Assembly (NCBI GenBank): GCA_017465465.1
Contig: JAFTWE010000041.1
Span: 1 to 44,759 of the forward strand
DNA length: 44,759 bases
Source: Clostridia bacterium
GTDB taxonomy: Bacteria; Bacillota; Clostridia; Oscillospirales; Acutalibacteraceae
Direction: 5' to 3'
Shown: one piece after another, positions 32,045 through 38,683 of the stretch
Layout: each line of letters opens with the position of its first letter
Position numbering within the stretch: position 1 is the first letter of the stretch
Program-made: the position numbers and the translations under genes
The notes under the pieces: model-generated
Told to the model about the DNA's origin: nothing
Database searches by the model: none
Seen by the model: only the letters and a program-made list of their open reading frames with translations

Positions 32045-33632
32045 TCAGAATGAAATTGTAAAGATAATCCTCAATGAATTTAACAATAAATTCACGAATC
32101 ATTCTTAAAAGGATGAGCACATCACCTGAAAAATCAAGGGGAGTGTCATTTTCATCAACTGCCGTAAGAGGCTTAACGGTTTCGGTGCCGTTATTGTTTT
32201 CATAAACCATAAACTGAGGATAGTTCTTGTCAGAATTTACGGTAAATGTCCCCTTTGCTCTGAGGAGCTTGTAAATAAACAAGTCGAAGCATTTCGGGAA
32301 ATTATCGTGAGCAAGGTTTTTAACATACCAGGTGGTGTCACGGAAGGTTACTCGTGAAGCGTCGATTGTTTTATCGGGGGAGATGTATTTGCTGTTGCCT
32401 TTAACAGCGGCATCTTCAAGATATGCTTCACCAAAGGTTGTGCCGAGAGGGGCGGAGATTGTGCCGGGAACCTGAGTTTCAACACTAACGGTGTCGTCAG
32501 ACTGAACAAAGGGGTCTTCCATAATAGGAAGAAGCTGTGTGCCGTATTTTGCTATGGTATAAATATCCACACCGTCAGCCTTCATCTGAGCGTAAATTTC
32601 GTCAAGCTTAAGGCGGACATTTTCGTGGTAGTTATCAATTTTTTCGATAAGACCTGCAAATTCATCTTCATAATAAGTGAAGATATGCTCCTTAGACTGC
32701 TCATATACATCTGCAGAAAGCATTGCCCAGAAGCCGGGGCAGGTTGCATAAGTTTCTCTGAGAATTTCAGGGCTGCAGAAGTTGATTACATAAGAAGCGG
32801 TTTCGTTAGTAAAATCAAAGCCGCCTGAGACATTCAGGGCGTTGATAAGAAGCTTTAAGTTACGGTCTTCTTCGGTGTCAGCCACATAATTTTCAGAAAT
32901 GTAGTCTATAGACTCCTGAGTCATTGTGATTTCACCTGCAAAAATGCAGTCGAGCTTGTCGGTGCCGTTCATAACGGGGTTATAAAGAACAACATCTTCA
33001 ATATCGTCCCAGCCGTATTTTACAAAATAAGCAGAAACAACATTTGTGCCGTAGCAACGGGCAAGGATTTTAACTGTGGAGTGACCGGTTACTTTTTTGA
33101 CTGTTTCGATATATTTGTGAAGGTCGTCGGCAGTTTCAAAGGGGTCAACACGGCAGTCGTAAATGTAATAGTATTTATAAATTTCTGCACTTGCCTGCTC
33201 ATAGGTTGTAACTGTTTTGCTTGGCTTGTGATTATCCTTGATTGAAGAAGCAGACCACTGGAACTCGGGGGCAATACCTGAATTGTTGGTAATATTACCG
33301 TTATTGTCAAGGGCATAGTCCTTATATTCCTCTGCAAAAATCTCCGCAAGGCGGTATGAAAAACGGTCGTAGTTACCTGTGAGGTAGCAGATTGCATAAA
33401 TGGGAACAAGCTGAGTTATGTAATCCTCAAGCTCCTGACCTGTGATGTAAGGAATCTGATGGTTTGTTTTGCTGGCGGGCAGACTCTTGTCGGGAAGAAT
33501 GGGAGTTTTACCGCGGACATAAATTACAGGCACATTGTCACACTTGCAGGTGGTTGCGGCGCTGACGCTAAGGGGCAAAAGGCCGACACATAAAATGACA
33601 ACAGCCATAATCACAGAGATGACTTTTTTCAT
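32040..33632 (-). CDS. Secreted alpha/beta-hydrolase-like protein with Cys nucleophile elbow
   Basis: 530 residues with a signal peptide (MKKVISVIMAVVILCVGLLP, cleavage near SAA). The mature protein starts with an oxyanion-strand-like segment VPVIYVRGKTP. A lipase-like stretch then reads YDCRVDPFETADDLHKYIET, followed by VKILARCYGTNVVSAYFVKYG. In lipases the last segment would be GHSMGG; here the elbow centre is C193. The later DVVLYNPVMNG strand also fits the fold. A Cys nucleophile exists in dienelactone hydrolase, so activity on esters or thioesters is possible, but it may be non-enzymatic. The C-terminal end is hydrophobic (VLILLRMIREFIVKFIEDY) and may associate with the membrane. AAGGAGG precedes the ATG at 33632. 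Confidence 0.68.
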   Translation of the reverse strand: MKKVISVIMAVVILCVGLLPLSVSAATTCKCDNVPVIYVRGKTPILPDKSLPASKTNHQIPYITGQELEDYITQLVPIYAICYLTGNYDRFSYRLAEIFAEEYKDYALDNNGNITNNSGIAPEFQWSASSIKDNHKPSKTVTTYEQASAEIYKYYYIYDCRVDPFETADDLHKYIETVKKVTGHSTVKILARCYGTNVVSAYFVKYGWDDIEDVVLYNPVMNGTDKLDCIFAGEITMTQESIDYISENYVADTEEDRNLKLLINALNVSGGFDFTNETASYVINFCSPEILRETYATCPGFWAMLSADVYEQSKEHIFTYYEDEFAGLIEKIDNYHENVRLKLDEIYAQMKADGVDIYTIAKYGTQLLPIMEDPFVQSDDTVSVETQVPGTISAPLGTTFGEAYLEDAAVKGNSKYISPDKTIDASRVTFRDTTWYVKNLAHDNFPKCFDLFIYKLLRAKGTFTVNSDKNYPQFMVYENNNGTETVKPLTAVDENDTPLDFSGDVLILLRMIREFIVKFIEDYLYNFILK

Positions 33633-33669
33633 CTGTATATCCTCCTTATATTTCTTTTTAATCAAAGGA

Positions 33670-33698
33670 ATTCTATCACAAGGAAGGCTCAAAGTCAA
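33670..33698 (-). promoter_or_regulatory. Promoter of the alpha/beta-hydrolase-like gene
   Basis: On the minus strand TTGACT (33698-33693), 17-bp spacer, TAGAAT (33675-33670). Confidence 0.7.
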
Positions 33699-33751
33699 CA
33701 AAATAAACAAATTGTTAACATTTATTTAGTTTTGAAATTTTTACCAACAGG

Positions 33752-33780
33752 TTGTGCGGCAAAAATCTTTGTGATATAAT
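33752..33780 (+). promoter_or_regulatory. Promoter of the hydrogenase sensor cassette
   Basis: TTGTGC (33752-33757), 17-bp spacer, TATAAT (33775-33780). The boxes are identical to those of the secA promoter. Confidence 0.72.
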
Positions 33781-33811
33781 TGAAACAGGACTTTAAACAG
33801 GAGGAGTTTAA

Positions 33812-34162
33812 ATGAAAATTAAAGAGCTTGTTTCAATTCTTGAGGGAGAAGTTGTTTTTGGCGAGGAGTATGTGGAAAACGAGGTTTTCGCCGCTTGCGG
33901 AAGTGATATGATGAGCGATGTGCTTGCCTTTGTTAAGGAGCAGGCAGTTATGCTCACAGGCCTTGTTAACCCTCAGGTTGTGCGCACTGCAGAAATGATG
34001 GATATGAAGTGCATTGTTTTTGTAAGAGGTAAGCGCCCTGACGAAAGTATGGTTGAGCTTGCACAGGAAAGAGAGATTGTTCTTGTTTGCACAAAGCTCG
34101 AAATGTTCAGCTCCTGCGGCAAGCTGTATGAAAACGGATTGAGAGGAGCCAGCGGAAAATAA
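33812..34162 (+). CDS. DRTGG-domain protein
   Basis: 116 residues, soluble, with AGGAGG upstream. The pattern (MKIKELVSILEGEVVFG, then SDVLAFVKEQAVMLTGLVNP and IVFVRGKRPDESMVELA) matches stand-alone DRTGG-domain proteins, a ligand-binding module also found near HPr kinase and phosphotransacetylase. Its ligand is unknown. The DRTGG signature itself is not literal here. It is the first gene of a five-gene cassette ahead of the hydrogenase, and its stop overlaps the next start by one base (TAATG), so the pair is coupled. A second DRTGG protein follows at 35958; they may form a heterodimer. Confidence 0.78.
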   Translation: MKIKELVSILEGEVVFGEEYVENEVFAACGSDMMSDVLAFVKEQAVMLTGLVNPQVVRTAEMMDMKCIVFVRGKRPDESMVELAQEREIVLVCTKLEMFSSCGKLYENGLRGASGK

Positions 34163-34581
34163 TGGAAAACATTAAGCTTCATTATGATGTTGACAGCAAC
34201 GATTTTTCCTGCGCCGGTGAGGCTTCGGGCAAAATCAAAAAGGCCCTTAAGGATTTAGGCTTTGATGCTTCCCTTATCAGAAATGTTGCCATTGCCGTTT
34301 ATGAGGGTGAAATAAATATGGTTATCCACGCTGACGGCGGCGTGATTGACGCTGAAATCAGCCCCGAAAAGGTAACTGTTGTGCTTAAGGATAAAGGCCC
34401 CGGAATCCCTGATATTGAGATGGCAATGAGAGAGGGCTTTTCAACTGCGCCCGAAAATGTGAGGGCATTGGGCTTCGGCGCCGGCATGGGTCTTCCGAAT
34501 ATCAAAAAATATTCTGACACAATGCATATCGACACTGAAATCGGAGTGGGAACAACAATCACTCTTACATTCAATTTTTAA
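34162..34581 (+). CDS. RsbW/SpoIIAB-like ATP-binding protein
   Basis: 139 residues. A GHKL-type ATPase domain without a receiver or dimerisation helix: VAIAVYEGEINMVIHA (N box), LKDKGPGIPDIEMAM (G1) and LGFGAGMGLPNIKKYSD (G2). Such domains act as anti-sigma factors or serine kinases in partner-switching modules. No anti-anti-sigma partner (STAS domain) is nearby, so the client is unknown; the DRTGG proteins or the hydrogenase-like protein are the obvious candidates. It is coupled to the upstream gene by TAATG and followed after 37 bp by the iron-sulfur protein. Confidence 0.85.
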   Translation: MENIKLHYDVDSNDFSCAGEASGKIKKALKDLGFDASLIRNVAIAVYEGEINMVIHADGGVIDAEISPEKVTVVLKDKGPGIPDIEMAMREGFSTAPENVRALGFGAGMGLPNIKKYSDTMHIDTEIGVGTTITLTFNF

Positions 34582-34618
34582 TTCGTAATTATTCATTCCT
34601 TCAAAAGGGGAAAAGCTT

Positions 34619-35953
34619 ATGAAAGAAAATCTTTTTCATTCCGTGAGAATGGACAGGGATAAGTGCGTAGGCTGTATGAACTGCATTAAGCACTGCCCCA
34701 CAGAGGCAATCCGAGTCCGTAACGGAAAAGCGAACATAATCAAAGAAAAATGTATTGACTGCGGCAAGTGCATCGCGGTCTGCCCTCACCACGCAAAATA
34801 TGCCCAGAGGGAATCTCTTGAAAATGTTAAGGATTTTAAATATAAAATAGCTCTGCCTGCCCCGTCGCTTTACGGTCAGTTTAATAACCTTGATGATGTA
34901 AACTATGTTCTCAGCGGGCTGAAACAGCTTGGCTTTGACGAGGTTTTTGAGGTTTCAAGGGCGGCAGAGGTGGTGTCACACGCCACAAGAAAAAAGCTTA
35001 AAGAAAATAAAACAGGCAAGCCTCTTATTTCTTCTGCCTGCCCTGCCGTGGTGAGGCTGATAACTGTTTCATACCCCACCCTTATTCCGCAGCTTCTTGA
35101 CATAAATGCTCCTATGGAAATTGCGGCAATTATGGCAAGGAAAGAGGCTATGGAAAAAACAGGGCTTAAAAATGAAGAAATCGGAGTTTTCTTTATTACT
35201 CCCTGCCCTGCAAAAATCACCGCAATCAAAAAGCCCCTCACTCTTGATGGGCCTGTTATTGACGGGGCGGTTGCAATTAAAGACATTTACCCTGCTCTTG
35301 TGCACGAGATGGGTAGGCTCAGCAAGGACGAAAAGCTCCTTGAGGATTTACAGCAGTCGGGCAAAATCGGCGTAAGCTGGTCAACCTCAGGCGGTGAAAG
35401 TGCCGCACTCCTTTGTGACAATTATCTTGCCGCCGACGGCATTGAAAATGTTAAAACAATTCTTGACGAGGTTGAAGACGGCAAGCTTGACAGTATGGAA
35501 TTTATCGAGCTTAACTCCTGCACCTGCGGCTGTGTCGGCGGAAGCCTTACGGCAGAAAATCCCTTTATTGCCAAAAGACGTTTGCAGATGCTGAGAAAAT
35601 ATCTGCCTGTTTCCTGCGTTAAATATACAGATGAAGAGCCTGAAAGCGACAAGCTGGATTGGGAAAAAGCTCCTCAGGCAAACAACATTATGCGCCTTGC
35701 AGATAATATTTTTGACGCTATGCGTATTATGGGTGAAATAAACGACCTTGAAGCAAAGCTCCCCAAGCTTGATTGCGGAACCTGCGGCGCACCGTCGTGC
35801 AAGGCGTTGGCAGAGGATATTGTCAGAGGCTTTGCAGGAATTCACGACTGTATGTTCTTAACGAGAAATGAATATGCAGAATCTCACGAGCCTGAGGCAG
35901 AAATGTTCAGAGAGATTTTGCCGGCACCCTTCAGAAAGCACGAGGAGGATTAA
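34619..35953 (+). CDS. Hydrogenase-like sensor iron-sulfur protein (group C/D type)
   Basis: 444 residues. Order: a 2x[4Fe-4S] ferredoxin (CVGCMNCIKHCP and CIDCGKCIAVCP, residues about 14-60), an [FeFe]-hydrogenase H-cluster domain (about 75-345), and an RnfB-type Fe-S motif (CGTCGAPSCKALAED, ending in HDC) near 385-415. H-cluster ligands are kept: C141 in SSACPAVV, C196 in TPCPAKI, C301 and C305 in NSCTCGCVGG. The proton-relay cysteine that precedes the first ligand in catalytic enzymes is Ala140, as in putative sensory hydrogenases, so it probably senses H2 or redox state and produces little H2. It lies between ATPase and DRTGG genes upstream of hydC-hydA. Unlike classic HydS proteins it has no PAS domain. 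Confidence 0.85.
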   Translation: MKENLFHSVRMDRDKCVGCMNCIKHCPTEAIRVRNGKANIIKEKCIDCGKCIAVCPHHAKYAQRESLENVKDFKYKIALPAPSLYGQFNNLDDVNYVLSGLKQLGFDEVFEVSRAAEVVSHATRKKLKENKTGKPLISSACPAVVRLITVSYPTLIPQLLDINAPMEIAAIMARKEAMEKTGLKNEEIGVFFITPCPAKITAIKKPLTLDGPVIDGAVAIKDIYPALVHEMGRLSKDEKLLEDLQQSGKIGVSWSTSGGESAALLCDNYLAADGIENVKTILDEVEDGKLDSMEFIELNSCTCGCVGGSLTAENPFIAKRRLQMLRKYLPVSCVKYTDEEPESDKLDWEKAPQANNIMRLADNIFDAMRIMGEINDLEAKLPKLDCGTCGAPSCKALAEDIVRGFAGIHDCMFLTRNEYAESHEPEAEMFREILPAPFRKHEED

Positions 35954-35957
35954 CAAA

Positions 35958-36296
35958 ATGCTTACAGTTAAAGACCTTCAGGAAAAAGGAAATATGAAAA
36001 TTCTTTGCCCCGATTCCTTGCCCGACAGAGAAATTACCGGCTGTTATTGCGGCGACCTTCTGAGCTGGGTTATGTCAAGGGCAAGCGAGGGTGACGCGTG
36101 GCTGACCGTTATGGGTAATATCAACGCGGTTGGTGTTGCCGTGCTTGCGGACTGCGCCTGCATAGTGCTGACGGAAAATGCCGCTTTTGACGACAACGCA
36201 CTTACCCGTGCCCAAGAGAACGGTGTTACTGTTTTGCAGACAGAAAAAAACAGCTATGAAACCGCTGTGCTTATTTCGGAATTATTAAAGGGCTGA
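35958..36296 (+). CDS. Second DRTGG-domain protein
   Basis: 112 residues. ILCPDSLPDREITGCYCGDLLSW resembles the start of a DRTGG domain (D-R-x-I-x-G), followed by the WLTVMGNINAVGVAVLADCACIVL strands. Soluble, no catalytic motif seen. The start at 35958 has GGAGG (35944-35948) and lies 4 bp after the stop of the iron-sulfur protein. An alternative upstream start would overlap that gene by 86 bp and is rejected. Together with the protein at 33812 it gives the cassette two DRTGG units, possibly binding a nucleotide-type signal; this is inference. Confidence 0.78.
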   Translation: MLTVKDLQEKGNMKILCPDSLPDREITGCYCGDLLSWVMSRASEGDAWLTVMGNINAVGVAVLADCACIVLTENAAFDDNALTRAQENGVTVLQTEKNSYETAVLISELLKG

Positions 36297-36300
36297 TTTT

Positions 36301-37017
36301 ATGTTTTTCAGATACGATTTACATAACCATTCCTGTCTTTCCCCTTGCGGTGACAACGATATGACACCATACAACCTGGTGAATATGGCAAAGCTGCTTG
36401 ACCTTGATGTGATAGCGCTAACCGACCATAACACCTGCCTTAACTGCCCTGCCGCCGTAAAGGTGGGGGAGGAAATCGGCATTACGGTTATCCCCGGTAT
36501 GGAGCTTTGCACCGCGGAGGAGGTTCATGTGGTGTGCCTTTTTCCTGATGTTGAAAATGCCCTTGCTTTTTCGGCTTATGTGAGGGAGAATATGCCCCCT
36601 GTTAAAAACAGACCCGATATTTTCGGCGAGCAGAGAATTATGGACGAAAGAGATAATGTTATCGGCACGGAAGAGCTTCTTTTGACTACAGCTTGCAGCA
36701 TCGGCATTTATCAGGTGCCCGGGCTTGTTAAAAAATACGGTGGCTGTGCCTTTCCTGCTCATATTGACAGAAGCTCTTATTCCGTTATTTCAAACCTTGG
36801 CGGAATTGATTTGTCTATGGGTTTTAACTGCGCTGAGCTTACGGATAAGGCGGATGTTGAAGAGTATCTTCACAAGTACCCCGACCTTAAGAAAATGAAG
36901 CTCATTTTTGACAGCGATGCTCATTATCTTGAAAATATGAATATGAATCCCAAGCATATACAGTTAGATTCACTTTCGGCAAAGGCTGTTGTGGATTTTA
37001 TTGCCTCAAATGCTTAA
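36301..37017 (+). CDS. PHP-domain phosphoesterase
   Basis: 238 residues. A polymerase-and-histidinol-phosphatase (PHP) fold: HNHSCLSPCGDND (metal HxH), IALTDHNT (D-H), VIPGMELCTAEEVHVVCLF (Glu and His), CAFPAHIDR, and the final FDSDAHYLENM. These proteins hydrolyse phosphoesters or phosphodiesters with a trinuclear metal site; the closest characterised types act on nucleotides or 3',5'-nucleoside bisphosphates. It begins 4 bp after the second DRTGG gene, with a weak ribosome site, so it is translationally coupled. In this cassette it could remove a nucleotide signal. No transcription terminator is evident before the hydABC promoter. Confidence 0.85.
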   Translation: MFFRYDLHNHSCLSPCGDNDMTPYNLVNMAKLLDLDVIALTDHNTCLNCPAAVKVGEEIGITVIPGMELCTAEEVHVVCLFPDVENALAFSAYVRENMPPVKNRPDIFGEQRIMDERDNVIGTEELLLTTACSIGIYQVPGLVKKYGGCAFPAHIDRSSYSVISNLGGIDLSMGFNCAELTDKADVEEYLHKYPDLKKMKLIFDSDAHYLENMNMNPKHIQLDSLSAKAVVDFIASNA

Positions 37018-37143
37018 ATTTTTTAAAAATTTTTTCGTAAATATTGTGGATTTGAGGCGGTTAGTCGCAATTAACCACGATATATAGAGGTCAGCATACC
37101 AACCCTTAAACAAGGTGTAGGTATATCGGCAAATTATGGTATA

Positions 37144-37155
37144 TTTATGCATAAA
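37144..37155. promoter_or_regulatory. Palindrome upstream of the hydABC promoter
   Basis: TTTATGCATAAA is a perfect 12-bp palindrome ending 2 bp before the -35 box at 37158. The 10-mer TATATTTATG also occurs twice, at 37140-37149 and 37170-37179, 30 bp apart. A regulator binding here could block or assist polymerase. The rest of the 230-bp region 37018-37248 shows a small GGTTA/TAACC stem near 37062 and no open frame with a ribosome site. Confidence 0.4.
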
Positions 37156-37157
37156 CC

Positions 37158-37186
37158 TTGATTTTTCGATATATTTATGTTATACT
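37158..37186 (+). promoter_or_regulatory. Promoter of hydABC
   Basis: TTGATT (37158-37163), 17-bp spacer, TATACT (37181-37186). An AAGGAGGAG ribosome site lies 7-10 bases before hydC. Confidence 0.72.
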
Positions 37187-37248
37187 GACTTGAATTGGAT
37201 TGCTATAAATTTAACAATCATATATTATTTAAGGAGGAGAAAACTTAA

Positions 37249-37746
37249 ATGCTCAAAAAAATCAGCAAAATGCCTTTCAAAGGTACTCCCGAGCAGGAAA
37301 CTAAGCTTCAGGCTGTAATTGCAGAATGCAAAGGCGACAACAGCCTTCTTATGCATGTTATGCAGCAGGCTCAGGGAATTTACGGCTATCTTCCTATCGA
37401 AGTTCAGAAGATGATTGCCGACGGTATGGGTGTACCGGTTGAAAAGGTATACGGAATTTCAACTTTCTACGCACAGTTCGCTTTGTCTCCAAAGGGCGAA
37501 TACAACATCTCTGTTTGCCTCGGCACAGCTTGCTATGTTAAAGGCGCTCAGGACCTTGTTGACAAGCTTTGCGAAGAGCTTAAAATCGACGCAGGTGAAT
37601 GCACAGAGGACGGCAAATTCTCAATCGAAGCATGCCGTTGTATCGGCGCTTGCGGTCTTGCTCCCGTTCTCACAGTTAACGATGAGGTTTACGGTAAGCT
37701 CGTTGCAGACGATATCCCCGGTATCCTTGCTAAATATCAGGCATAA
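37249..37746 (+). CDS. hydC: NADH-linked [FeFe]-hydrogenase subunit HydC (NuoE-like)
   Basis: 165 residues. A thioredoxin-like [2Fe-2S] subunit: helical N-terminus (MQQAQGIYGYLPIEVQ), VYGISTFYAQF, then cluster cysteines in CLGTACYVKGA and ACRCIGACGLAPV. It transfers electrons between the flavin subunit HydB and the iron-sulfur chain. It is the first gene behind the promoter at 37158. Codons are strongly biased, like gap, implying high expression. The HATPase-only gene starts 2 bp after its stop. Confidence 0.93.
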   Translation: MLKKISKMPFKGTPEQETKLQAVIAECKGDNSLLMHVMQQAQGIYGYLPIEVQKMIADGMGVPVEKVYGISTFYAQFALSPKGEYNISVCLGTACYVKGAQDLVDKLCEELKIDAGECTEDGKFSIEACRCIGACGLAPVLTVNDEVYGKLVADDIPGILAKYQA

Positions 37747-37748
37747 TT

Positions 37749-38300
37749 ATGCGTGAATTATCCTTAAACATACTGGATATTTCGCAGAACTCAATATCTG
37801 CCAAGGCCACAGTGGTTGAGGTTTCGGTTGAAGAGAATTCGGCTGAAAACACAATGATTATCAAAATCATTGACAACGGTTGCGGAATGAGCGAAGAAAT
37901 GCTCAGAAGAGTTAACGACCCCTTCTGCACCACAAGAACCACCAGAAAGGTGGGAATGGGAATTCCCCTTTTTAAAATGGCGGCAGAGATGACGGGCGGA
38001 AGCTTGGAAATCAGCTCTGCTGTGGGCAAAGGAACTCAGGTTACTGCAGTTTTTAAAACCGACAGCATTGATTTCACCCCTCTTGGTGACATTGATTCCA
38101 CCGTTATCACACTTATTACAATGAATACGCACATTGATTTTCTCTATCGCCTTACAGTTGACGGCAGAGAATTTGTGCTGGACACAAAGCAGCTTAAAGA
38201 GATTCTCGGCGGTGTTCCGCTGAATGAACCTGAGGTTGTGATGTGGATGAAAGACTATTTAAAAGAACAAACACAAATAATCCGCGGAGGTGTTGTATAA
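37749..38300 (+). CDS. HATPase-domain protein within the hydABC operon
   Basis: 183 residues. An ATP-binding domain as in histidine kinases but without a phospho-acceptor helix or membrane segment: LNILDISQNSISAKA (N box), IIDNGCGM (G1) and RKVGMGIPLFKMAAEMTGG (G2). The last 70 residues (TPLGDIDSTVITLITMNTHI onwards) are an unrelated C-terminal part of unknown fold. There is no good ribosome site, so it relies on coupling to hydC. It belongs to a recurrent gene order with NuoE- and NuoF-like genes in Clostridia, as I recall. Its task is unknown; regulation of hydrogenase synthesis or assembly is a guess. Confidence 0.82.
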   Translation: MRELSLNILDISQNSISAKATVVEVSVEENSAENTMIIKIIDNGCGMSEEMLRRVNDPFCTTRTTRKVGMGIPLFKMAAEMTGGSLEISSAVGKGTQVTAVFKTDSIDFTPLGDIDSTVITLITMNTHIDFLYRLTVDGREFVLDTKQLKEILGGVPLNEPEVVMWMKDYLKEQTQIIRGGVV

Positions 38301-38672
38301 ATGAAAACACTTGAAGAATTGTTGGCAATCAAAGCCAAAGCTGAAAAGCAGATGAACGTCAGAGAAGAAGAGGGCGCAGGCATCAGAGTTGTTGTTGGTA
38401 TGGCTACTTGCGGTATCGCAGCAGGCGCAAGACCTGTTCTTGCAGGCTTCGTAGAAGAAGTTGCTAAGAGAAACCTCAAGGACGTTTCAGTTAACCAGAC
38501 AGGCTGCATCGGTATGTGCCAGTATGAGCCTATCGTTGAGGTTTTTGAAGAAGGTAAAGAAAAGGTAACTTATATCAAGATGTCACCCGAAAAGGTTGCT
38601 CGCGTTGTTGCAGACCACATTGTTAACGGCAACCCTGTTGTTGAGTACACGGTAGCATCTCTCAATAAATAA
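38301..38672 (+). CDS. [2Fe-2S] thioredoxin-like protein with three cysteines
   Basis: 123 residues. It resembles the N-terminal thioredoxin-like ferredoxin module of NuoF/HydB. Ordinary members use C-x4-C and C-x3-C, but here the first pair is reduced to a single Cys (C37 in MATCGIAAGA); the second pair is intact (GCIGMCQYEP). With only three cysteines in the whole protein a normal [2Fe-2S] site is not guaranteed, and a non-Cys fourth ligand or loss of the cluster is possible. It starts directly at the end of the HATPase gene, with GGAGGTG inside that gene, and precedes hydB by 11 bp. It may be an extra electron-transfer subunit of the complex. Confidence 0.85.
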   Translation: MKTLEELLAIKAKAEKQMNVREEEGAGIRVVVGMATCGIAAGARPVLAGFVEEVAKRNLKDVSVNQTGCIGMCQYEPIVEVFEEGKEKVTYIKMSPEKVARVVADHIVNGNPVVEYTVASLNK

Positions 38673-38683
38673 GGAGGAAAATT

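Noticed and set aside
37014..37036. The A/T palindrome after the PHP gene as a terminator.
   Set aside because: It has no G/C pairs, so it would be too unstable to stop transcription; readthrough into hydABC remains possible.
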